From positions 567,217 through 596,577 of the forward strand of contig NW_003128863.1 of assembly GCF_000003605.2 (NCBI RefSeq): a stretch of DNA of 29,361 nt. The letters run 5' to 3'. Origin of the DNA: Saccoglossus kowalevskii (Eukaryota > Hemichordata > Enteropneusta > Harrimaniidae). Within the stretch, counting starts at the first letter, position 1; each line of letters opens with the position of its first letter. The notes below the pieces were generated by a model that saw only the letters and a program-made list of their open reading frames with translations, searched no databases and was not told where the DNA came from. Made by a program: the position numbers and the translations under genes. Shown here piece by piece: positions 13,101 through 24,900 of the stretch.

Positions 13101-15820
13101 TATGTGTTATATGGCACGATATATCGTATAGTTACCCTTTGATGGGATCACAAACAATACCAGCTGGTTGATCCAGACCAGTAGTGATAATAGTTCGATG
13201 ATTTGTTCCGTCATAGTTGGCTATTTTGATCCAGTTATATTGAGCGTCTGTCCAGTAGATATGTTTAGTCAACCAATCTACTGTTATACCTTCCACGGTG
13301 GATGACGTGCCGGTGTAGACGAGTGATCGTTCGTCGTCTTTCAATTGCGCCTTGTAGATAACCTTATGTCCCGGATCACTCCAGAACAAAATAGACTCTT
13401 GATAGTCAAAGCTCAGCACCATCTTCTCGGATTCGTACAGAACTTCCCGATGAAGTGTTGCATATGGTACATCAGGACCGTTGCTCCGTGCATGATCATA
13501 GAGAGCTTGCCCGGAATAATTATAATATATCACCCGTGAGTCGGCATCGGTTAGTCTGGGCATGTCAGTGGTGAGATGATCTGCTACAAGTAACACGGGG
13601 CCGACAGGTATATCATTGCCATTAGTACCTGTAAATTGTGGAAAACATTGGTCAATAGTAGTTTATAATTATTTATTACAACTTTACATACTCTTGTGTG
13701 GGATTGTGACAAATAGTATTCAGGCATAGATATAGAAAAACAACCAGGTCATATGACAGCTACGGGTATTATATATCATAATCTGTGTACAAACATTCAA
13801 GGTCGAGCTTTGAAATTTAAATTACCGTTCTGACAACTCAAATAGCTACGGGGAACTACGAGCAGTGTAGCGTTTTTACGTCAGACAGGGCACAAGGGCA
13901 CCTACTGTTGCACTGATTTAAGTTGACGGTATTCAGTCATAGGTTCAGTCGCTGTACGAGAACGGACGATAAATGTAGATGAGTCCCAGTGTTTGTGGGC
14001 TTACGCCAAGTACAATGCTATCACGGGGCGAACAATAACAACTTGCAAGATATGCAAAATGGCTAACGTATTGACCGATTCCACTAACGGTCAACAATCC
14101 CTAGACAAACGTCAACCATTCTAATTGTACACATTTCGATTATGATGTTGATTTATGTCAGTTACTTTTACCCCTTTTTTTAAATACTAGAATCGTTGTT
14201 GTTTTTCATATTATATCGCCCACACAGATCGATCTCCGTGTGGGGAGCGGCGAAATTGAAGTGTTTGCAGAACAACTTACCAGACAACAGAAAACAAGCA
14301 CAGCGGCCAACAACATTATGTCGATATTAGTAGATTTTGCCACAATGCACTCACTGTGTTGCTACTCTATGATTTAAACAACTGTTCAGACATGGTACCA
14401 CAGCGTACCTCGCCATTTTCCCGCAAAGCACAATACGTTCATGAATATCGTGACGGTAATGTATTCAAATCACCACACAAAAAAAAAACGATTCGCTTTT
14501 TTTGTTAAGGAATTGAATACAGCACTACGACTGGGGTCATTGACCGACTATGGAAACAGTTCTACCCGGTACCACCTTTTTACGCTGAGCAACTGACTTG
14601 CACAAGTAAATCCCCAGTTGAATGAAACGCATAGAAGTATTGCCATTCCCCATAGCTAGGTTTATTTCTATAGTTTGTGGTGTTCTCTGAACAAACCAAA
14701 CTGACCTGGTATATATTAATCGACTAAACGGTTGTTTTTGGGGGACATAAATGGCCACCAGTTGGTCAGAGGTCAACTAAACGAAAAACAAATTGACATG
14801 CAAATGTATCCTATTATAAATTGTTTTTTTACCAAATTTGAACAAAATCAGTCTATACATGTCCGAGAAATGACAATGAACGCACGGACCCAAATATATG
14901 CTTGCGTTTCGGAATTCGCTCAACTGGAACAACAATTATCACGGAGCAGGCAGGTACAAGTAATTACACGGCGGAGGGCAAGTACACCATTGCCGGTACG
15001 TGTAGTACCTTGAAGTTGTAGAAAGTGTTCGTCATTCAGAAGATATCACATCTCTTAAAAGAAGGGTTTATTAGGAATTTTCAAGTTCATTGTCTTGAAA
15101 AAAGATAATGCCAAATATTTCTATGCCAGTGAATACTCACTTGAAACGCAAATGTTATCATTATCACCGTCCCATACCCCACTTTCTTGACACGTGATTG
15201 CACTTGTAGTTGCGGGCAGGAAGCCATCTTCACATGTGTACATACAGGTGTTGTATATCATATTGTTACAAGATTCGGTCACACTGCCATGCGCAAAGTC
15301 ACGCGGACATTTGCCATCTGAAAACAATACGAAATATATGCCGTAATATATGCCGTAACAGTCTAGTGGAACATTACTTACACGTTTGTGACAAAGTTCA
15401 TCATATATGCTATATCAGAGGTACATTACTTGGGGTTTGTAACTACGGTGACATTGATACCAAGATCCCGTCACAATCTCGCTCTCGCATAAGCGTTCCA
15501 ACTCAGAAAAAATGCGAATGCGCATGCCCGAGGTAACTAGGATACTGGGATGTCCAGGTGAATCAAAATAGCTGCCCACGATATAACGGATTACGAGAAT
15601 TATATTTTCTGTACATTTTTGATGTAATACATTTTTCACTATGATAGTGACAAGAAAAGTTTTATTTTTTCATTTACACACCTTGCAACATTGATATGTG
15701 TCATGTCAGAAGGTCGTAGCCTCAGTCTCGCTATCTACGAGAAGAGACTGAATGGGATCTTGACATGATGTCTCCATACAGTACTATGCGAATTGCAAAC
15801 CTCAAGTAATGTACCTCTGG

Positions 15821-15916
<96 letters not shown>

Positions 15917-18900
15917 GGAATATTTTTTCTATCCCGTGTTCATGATAAATCTCGAACTAAATGGTCGATGATCAAATTGTCAGTGTGTTGTCACGTGTAA
16001 AGGAAATACTCAAGATGAGCAACTTCCGACTGAAAGGAACACCATGAATTCAAGAAAACGTTTCAGTTCTGGCTTCAAAGCTTGGGTCCGATAATTGAAA
16101 TCTCTTACGACAATTTTAAAGGATTTACGAACAGCAAAATCACAGTTTAGAATAGCAACCAGCCATGTTTTGATCACAAACTTTGACTAACAAACGCATT
16201 ATCCTTTAACAAAATCTACCAATCAAAGTTTCGGGATATTTTGATAAACGAAAAATAAATAGACGCTAGGCGACGAAGCTAAAAATAAAATTGATAATAT
16301 CGACACTAATTATTTGTTTTTCTGCACTTGGATGTTTATGTTAATGCTGTTTTGATATAGTACATGCTTTTAAAGCATGGCTACCAAATGCACTGACCTG
16401 GAGTACAAAGTGAACTGGCTGGTATTTCCCATTCTCCATTTTCTTGGCACACGATCGGTTGGTTGGTTGTTGGAAAATAACCCTTTTCGCAACTATACTG
16501 GCAACTATTACCGTCCCTGTTGTCACATCCATCTGTGACGCTACCATTCGCAAACGTTAGAGGGCACCTATATACTACAGTAAAAATAAAATATTTGTAA
16601 TAACAGAGCTAGTATTCGTAACCCATCGTTTCTATATGTCGCATTCTTTTTAAAGGAAATGTTTCTGTAACGCTGGGAGATGGAAGAGGCGCAGTTCAAC
16701 GTGTCGATGTTGCTTTGGTATGTGATTGTCCTTCAATAAAAACACTGCTTTTGAAACATTTGATATAAAAATGACGAATAACTGCTCAACCCATCTTAAA
16801 CCCATCCACGTAATTTTGGGTCACTGATGAAACGCGTCGCCGTCAAATGTTTATTTGTTTATTTCTTGTAACTTTCATTGCTTTCTTTCATTGCTTTATT
16901 TCAGTTAGAATATCTCCCGCCTTGCGCCGTCCGAGTAGTGTTGTGATCCATATTTGAATGACCGATTGGTGTCGTATATTGATTACCTGTTTGACATCCA
17001 CGGCTATCTTCCGAGCACAGACACTCAGCACCGTACCTTGTGTTGACGCAGATCTCATCACAAAAAATATATGTATCACACGGTCCTGAAATTAGGAATT
17101 ACGATGTGAATCAATTTCACTATGTGTTAACCAACAAGTCGAAACCATAAGAAAAAATAGTTTACACTCACCAATATCCAGAGGTTGTAAGCTCGAGTGG
17201 AAGAATTTGAGTGTTGTCGGTTTCGTTGGTGGTAGTATTACTCTAACACGTTGTCTACTTTCAATCTCATAGATAGTAATGCTTACTTCCGAATACCTTG
17301 CGACAAACATAAAATCCTAGCAACGAGATAGTAATTAGAAAAAAATATGCCAAGTTTAAGTCCGAGTTTGAAGTGTGGAAGAATTGACAATTATCACTTA
17401 AACAACAACTGGACTGGAGCTACAATCAATGACGTCACGTGAAGCGCGTAGTTGAGTCGTACCGCACGATTGGTAAATGCAACACCCATAAGATAAGAAT
17501 TAAATCAACGCCTCTATGTCACTTATTTTTTTTAACCTGATTTTAACCTGAGCTGATTACAGAGATCACACACATTTCACACTGCGCATAAAATAGGGGC
17601 GGGTAATAATTGACTAATGGTCAGTTATGTGGGATTCTTCATGCCAATCAATTTTGAAAAAATGTAAATATAAAATTATGACAATAAATTGAACGAAAGA
17701 TTTTAATATATATGAATATATTAAATATTGGTACATGTAAAAAAAGACTTCAAAATGAACACAAAGAGATTAGATAAGATCAGATATTCGGTTTCCTATC
17801 GTCCGTGACAGTAAATCGCAAATATACCCATCAATGCAACACAATTACAATATTCCTACACGTTTCGAATAATTAAATGTACAGCTACATTATCATAAAT
17901 TTGATAGATCATAAATTTGGAAGGGATTACCAGTACTATTTTACTCAATCGTATCTCTATTACAGTTGCACTGTATCACATATAACGTACCTGAAATATG
18001 GTCAGTCCAGTAAAGCGTACGTCGCTGTCGTGTACAAACATTCGAAACAATGTTCTGTCGTAGCCATCAAAATCAACTGAAACGATTTGCTTGGTTCCAT
18101 CATCCCCCCAATAAAGTCTATTTGAAAACAAAAATACTTCTATAGTAACACAGTTAACACGAGATTTGACTAACTGTATACATAATAACATTGAAGAAGT
18201 ATGGTGCTCAAAATGCAGTGAATTCATACTAAGATTACGATACAGTTACAGGACGCATCTGGAAATCATTCACAGTGTGTCACAATGTGTGTATCATAAA
18301 CAGTATTCCACCGTCGAAACATGCGCAAATTATACTAGCTAAACGAAAATTATTTAATAATATCCAAACCTGTCTCTGTTAAAATCAATCGCAAACTGTA
18401 CTGGATCTTCTATATTTTCAGTTACGAGTACTTTGCGATATCTTCCGCGAAGGTCTGATCGCTCTATGCGGGGACTGTCTCCTTTGTCACTCCAGAATAA
18501 ATACCTACATTGATAAAGACAAAGAGTAGAATACAAGGTTTATGGTATAATCTATTCAGCCACAGCTTTCATTTATGCCTATATATAGACGTAAATTTCT
18601 ATAATTGTGTTGTGAACTTATCCGCAATACCAACACCAATACTCCACCAGTTGCACTGGCTTCCAGTCACTTACATAATCCAATTCAAAATACTCCTCAT
18701 TACTTACAAAGCACTACATCAGTTGACTCCACCATACATTTCGGATCTCATACAACAACGTAATCCTGGTAGAACTCTTGGCTCCAGAAACAAGCAATTA
18801 CTCAAAGTACCAAAAACCAGACATAAATCATATGGTGACCGATCATTCTCTCATTTATCTCCTTCACTATGAAATCATCTACCAAATGACATTCGTACAG

Positions 18901-21900
18901 CACCAAATGTTAGCATATTCAAATCCAGATTGAAAACTCATCTGTTTTGTCAAGCATTCCTGTGAACTATGGCCGTCATTGGGCATCATTTGATCCGCAG
19001 TAGCCATATATTATCTACACTCAACGTATATAACACTCCAAATTCATGGAAACACTTACATTGAAGTTGCATGGACGGCAATCGCCTTTGGTTCGCGTAT
19101 ATCTTGTGAAATCAATGTAGTCACGTGCTCTCCTTCCAGTGTTGACACTTTAATAGATGCAGTTTCATCTTTCCCGGATGTCCAGTATAAATTGGACCCA
19201 ATCCAATCAACCGATATGCCTGTGAATAACAATACATATAATAGTCGGCAAATAAAAGCGTATTCCTTAATTTGACACATAATTACAAAAAAGTAACATT
19301 TTAATCTTTGCACACAGGATTGCAAATACCAAACATATCATTTAAGTTATGTCATAACGTTAATTTAATGCATGTATTCTACAGTTTCTGACTGCCGAAA
19401 TTTAGTGAATCAATTTTCCTACAATTTGTAATTTGAGCTTTAAACCTTTAGGTCATGTACTTATTATCTCCGCCAAATGTTTTTATTTTGTCGACGTCGG
19501 TGTGTGTGTTTGTATGCATGTGCGTCTGTCTGCCCGTGAAAGAAGGCACAATTGTTTACGTTTTTAGAGAGATCAGAATGTAGTTGCCAGGGAGATGGCA
19601 ATTTTCGACACTGTTTCCAGGTAATGTCCAGAAGCGGCTCTCGTTGAGACAATAGAAAAAGCGCAGATTGTTGGGATAGATCTGCCATGTTACCATGGAC
19701 ACAGGGCAAAGCACAATTTTCAAGAGTGGTTGCCCTAGCGACAAGAAACCATCTATTGGATTATGGGAGAGATTTTGACTCGATTGTCATGTAAATAAGA
19801 AACATTTTAATTATTCATTGCAAGATAAAAAGTCACCAACGAGTGATATTTAGATGGGTTGTCAAATCTTAATATAGGATCAATGCCTGATTCGTTGTGT
19901 TAATATAGTATTCAACACTCAATTTTGACTTTCTTTCCACAAACAATGTGCTTATATGTAAATAGAATACATACTATTACATTATGATAGAAGTCTTAGT
20001 AAGGATACTTAGTAAGGATAAGTACTTTGCAGTTGTGGCGGAGTGTCTTCTTTTGCATGTAATGTATGTACTTGATTCGCGTGGGTAGTATACATTACTA
20101 ACTTATTCAATTTACACTAAACTAGGTATACTAATACTATCATATATTCTCGGACTTGATAAAATAGTAAAGGTATACTGAAAATGTCGTTTCTTTCACA
20201 GATTAAGTTGTTTAATATGTAATACTATATAGTCAATTCTTAGTGCGTGCACTCATAAGTGCACTGACTTACATATCGTGGCAGTTCAGCCTAAACGAAA
20301 TTCCTTGTATGGTAAAAAAAATATTAACTTACACGACGGGTCACCCTCCAAAGTAACATGCTCCCACTCGTTATCGTCTTCGTATCTAAGTCGAGAGCGC
20401 TGAATACCTGGATATTGCTTCGAATGCACAAATATGTATTCACCATACACGTCGAAATCAATGGTGTTCACAGTGAAGTCAGAAAAGCACGATACCGTGA
20501 AGGTCTCTGGTAAGTGTTCATGCCCTATATTGGCGGGCACCTGGCACAAGTAACCGCCCTCTACGGAGAAAACCAGCTCATGGTCGAGTATAATAGACTC
20601 ATCTGTAAAGATAAATGCGTTTAAGGAGGTTAGTATGAGCGAAAGAGTTGTTGTTGTGACATAATGCACATTTGATTGTCTTAGAAGAACATACATATGG
20701 ATCCATACAACATACCTTCCTCGCATCTTCGTCCGTCATTTTTCAACTTGTAGCCATGGTTACACAGACACTTGTATCCACTCGGATCACCAACACACAT
20801 GTGAGAGCAAGGGGAACTACTACAGGAAACTGTTCGAAGATAAAGATAAATAGCCAAAATAAAATAAAATAAAATAAAATAAAATAAAATAAAATAAAAT
20901 AAAATAAAATAAAATAAAATAAAATAAAATAAAATAAAATAAAATAAAATAAAAAAATAAAATAAAATAAAATAAAATAAAATAAAATAAAATAAAATAA
21001 AATAAAATAAAATAAAATAAAACAAAATAAAATAAAATAAGCGTGGGACAGTGCGACGAATGTACGTACCGGAAATTCAAATAAGCATGCTATTCCATCT
21101 AACAGACGTGCGCATTTACATATTACGCTATTCCATCCATCATACGTATATTAATGTTATTGAAATTGGAAAACCGTTAATGACTTACAGTCTTCTATTG
21201 GTTGTCTCGCCTCGTCAAAGTAAACAAGACCATTGGGGTCGTAGTTGTTACTGATTTGGAGAACATCCATATTTGTGTCAAATGGCACTAGATGTATTAC
21301 GTCATGTTCTCGGTCATTCGCAAAAAATCCGAATTCCTGGTGAAACGATTGAAATTAATTACATTGAATTGTAATATTAAAATACAAACTGATGGTCCGC
21401 ATTCAATCTTACAGAATGCTATTTTATTCCGTAAATAAGAAAAACAAAAGTACAGGATTATTTATTGTGTGATTTTTATATGTGTATATGCTTTACGTTA
21501 TCTGGTGTTTATCAAGACAACTGTCCACTCCTAATTTACTCACATAATCGATATCCATGCTAAATATTCTCCCGAAACTGTCTGGCTCGTGAACAACCAC
21601 CTGTGGATCGGGAGTGGCATCGTTTAGGTTGAGACGCATGATTTTTTTATTCTGCTCGTCCGACCAATACAACCTACGAACAAACCGATTAATCAACTAT
21701 TAGTACCCTCTTATACAAATAATAAACAATTTTTTTGAACAGGTAGAGTGAAACATAATAAATCGCAACTGTAGCTGTAGCTGTGCAGCGCGCGTTTTAA
21801 TTCCGTGGAAACTTACAATGTGTTTTACGCGCGTTGTACGCGTCGCTTGGAACCCACCGTGGTTCGATGACAACTGACATTACATATTGCGACCGTTGTA

Positions 21901-24900
21901 CATATACTGCGTCGCAATATTCAATATCATTACTTACATATTGTAACGCAAATCAAGAGTCAGTCCCACCGGAGTTCCCAACACGTCACTTCCGACCAAT
22001 ACGGTTCGGCTTTCGCCGGATAATGTTGCCCTCTCTATTTTGTTTTCATTGCCCCAGTCACACCAGTAAAGATATCTGCAAATAAATATATAATTTTTTT
22101 CTCTTAGTATTATAATGTATTTTATATGAGAGTGGCGCTATACGAAATTTGTTTTCTATAAATATTGTATTCACATATTCCCTGCGAAAATATTTGTCAT
22201 TCACCCCTCTTATTTTAAATTATATAGGTGCCATTCAAATATTGTTTGCATTTTTGTTTCAAAAACATTGCACAATTTACAGTTCATATGTTCGAGGTAG
22301 GAGCCATGGCAATAAGAAGCAGGGATACTTTTTAAAAAACAACTGCCCAACCATGATAAATACACTTCAACAAAAATGTGTACGCGTTGGAGTTGAAATA
22401 ATCACATTATATTCTGTCGCTCGGGATAAAAAAGTGATTATATCCATATTGTTGTGCATCCTTATGTATAGCCATTACCGTGACCTTTGACCCAATTAGC
22501 CTATACTTCCAGGGACATTAAACAACTATCAAACAAGTATAGCAATTCTCCCTGAGGCAAATGTATGTTCGCAAAGCGTTGTTATGATCTTAACCTTTGT
22601 TCCTAAAAACCCGCAAAAGAGTATATATAAAAAGGCCGTCGTTCGGGTTCAGAGGGCTCTAAATTAAGGTATTTATTATTGTGTGCGTGAAATTTAAAAT
22701 AAAATCACACAAAATGTAGTAGGCTACCCATGTAGACATGCTCGTATTTCATGTCCTATGTCTTGTACTTTTAAAGTCAGCAGTGCGTAATATATATTTT
22801 TACTCGAAATTCATTTTCGAAACAAATATATTTACATACGCTTATACGGGTATATATATGGATTTCATAAGCATTGACAATAGACTGCGCCTCAGCAGTG
22901 GCACACCAAATGATCAGCCCGACTAATTTTTTTTTCATTGGCTGAAAGTGTGTCACATGGACGGTGTCGTGATTGCTCGTTGGATGTGCCTAAGCGGTTG
23001 TCATGTGGTTTGCTCACATTTTCGTAATTGCATCGCTGCTTGCTGTTGGTCAATCTCCCGAATGTCAGTTGACGCATTTCGTTGTTCGAAGTAGTGCCTA
23101 CATTGACTAATGAAGGAAGGTGTGCCATTTATTCCAATTAATTTATTAAAATTTCAAAACGCGGCATCCCGGGTTTGTGTATTCTTGTGATTGAAAAATA
23201 AAATCCATGATTACCCCCCTAAATTCAAAATCTGATGATTTCTGATTTGATTTGATCAGCAGAGTACCGCTCTGTTAGATTATTTGCTTTCGAATGTGTG
23301 TAATAACAATTTTTGTTGTTGCATTGTATTGGTTTCACACTTCCAAAACCGCATTTAAAGTTGATGACGGTTTGTCGATGATCAAATTTTCAACAAGTTA
23401 TTAAACAATCGAGTTTAAAGAAAGCACTTTTTTCAGTAGCAAAGTCTTGCATACTTCAAAACTGATTACCAATATCATAGTTTATTAGAATACTGCTTTA
23501 GTGAACACTAACCATCGAAACACTATGACATCATGTCTTTCATATGATTTTGCAAAACAAAATAAAATGTTCTAAAACACGGTATTTTTCTAAATCTACT
23601 GAAATTTACTCACATTTTGTTTATTTTTCACGTGTAAAACATAGTTTTATTCGAGAAAAAAAATCAGAAAGTTCAATCATAATATTCATAAAGTGATAAA
23701 AAGTGATAAAATGGATGATAACATGTGATGTTCATTAACATTATGAGGTTTGGAGATAAGTGTCAACGAACATTGGTCCTTAAGTTGGTTCACGTCATAA
23801 ATTAGATAAATAATTCATAAATCATTACCCTTTGATTGGATCACAGACAATACCAGCTGGTTTATCAAGACCAGTCGTAATCAGAGTACGGTGATTCGTT
23901 CCATTGTAGTTGGCAACTTTTATCCAGTTGTACTCGGCGTCTGTCCAATAGACATGTTTAGTCAACCAATCTACTGCTATGCCTTCAACCGTGGTTGACG
24001 TGCCGGTGTGGACAAACGATCTTTGACCATTGACCCAATCCGCCACATAGATTGCTTTATGCCCCGGATCACTCCAGAAGAAGATCAAGTCCATATAGTC
24101 AAAGCCCAGCACCATCTTCTCTGAATTGTGTAGAAATTCACGATGAACTGCTTTATATGGTACATTTGGACCGCTAGTCCGTGCACGATCATAAAGAGCT
24201 TGCCCGGAGTAATTGTAATATATAACCCGTGAGTCGGAGTCGCTTAGCGATGGCAGTGCTGTGGTGAGATGGTCAGCCACCAATAACAGGGGACCGATGG
24301 GGTTATCATAATAAATATTACCTGTAAATTATATAACATATTGTTAAAAAATAATGTTGGTCTGAGTGTTGAAAGATTTGTGATCACGAAGTTATGGTTA
24401 CAAAACGTCGTATCGGGTCGTCTTGTGTCAGGTCGGGTCGTGTCGTCACGGTGTCGGGTACTTATTCGGAAATTTCGTGGTAGGGGTGCGGCTCGTGGTG
24501 GCAACTGCGAAATTCTTGAATTATCTACGTGTTTGATGCGGGTCCTATGCGACGTACCGTGTTCAATTGTTTGCATGAAATTTGAATGCGCAACGACTAT
24601 TGGGCGTAACGTTGGCGATGTCAGAACGCATTTATCGGCCTTGTTCGTAAACGTGTTACATTAATAGGGCACGTCAGCAAAAATAAGCAATATAATAAAA
24701 ATAAAATTGCGCGAGTGCAGGGAGTTGGTTACTAGTCAATAATACGTCGTGATACAACATTTTGCAAAATATTCAGTCCTCGTGGCTCGTTGTATGCTTT
24801 GCGACTTACCGCACCATTATTGTATGCGGTCATGGTGTATGATTGATGATTGGAGAGGTACGACATGGGTAAAAGAATTAATCTAGTAGGAATTATTGAT

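Larger units (their letters stand above)
13629..15140 (-). other. Intron 15 (1512 bases), between module A and module B
   Basis: GTGAGT donor and TTTACAG acceptor, both phase 1, so module A joins module B in frame with a Ser at the junction. The acceptor tract (AATTTACAG) matches that before exon 3 of module A. The intron contains the possible signal exon and the AATAAA described separately. I found no transmembrane-coding or other terminal exon here. Confidence 0.6.

Noticed and set aside
14537-14776. Minus-strand open frame between the modules, considered as a terminal exon of a gene A
   Set aside because: No suitable phase-1 acceptor with a membrane segment or known tail; composition looks non-coding.
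15809-16000. Open frame with a long Ile-Tyr alternation
   Set aside because: A translation of the (TA)n microsatellite.
16341-16553. Alternative minus-strand frame inside exon 14
   Set aside because: It is out of frame with the CCP cysteine/Trp pattern; the true frame gives all CCP hallmarks and phase 1-1.
20681-21080. Minus-strand frames with long phenylalanine/leucine/tyrosine runs next to the EGF, looking like a membrane helix
   Set aside because: They are translations of the (ATTTT)n array in an intron; the EGF exon begins at 20829 with a proper acceptor.
24341-24664. Arg/Gly-rich plus-strand open frame
   Set aside because: It comes from a degenerate TCGGGTCG stretch in intron 2, without splice context or known domain.
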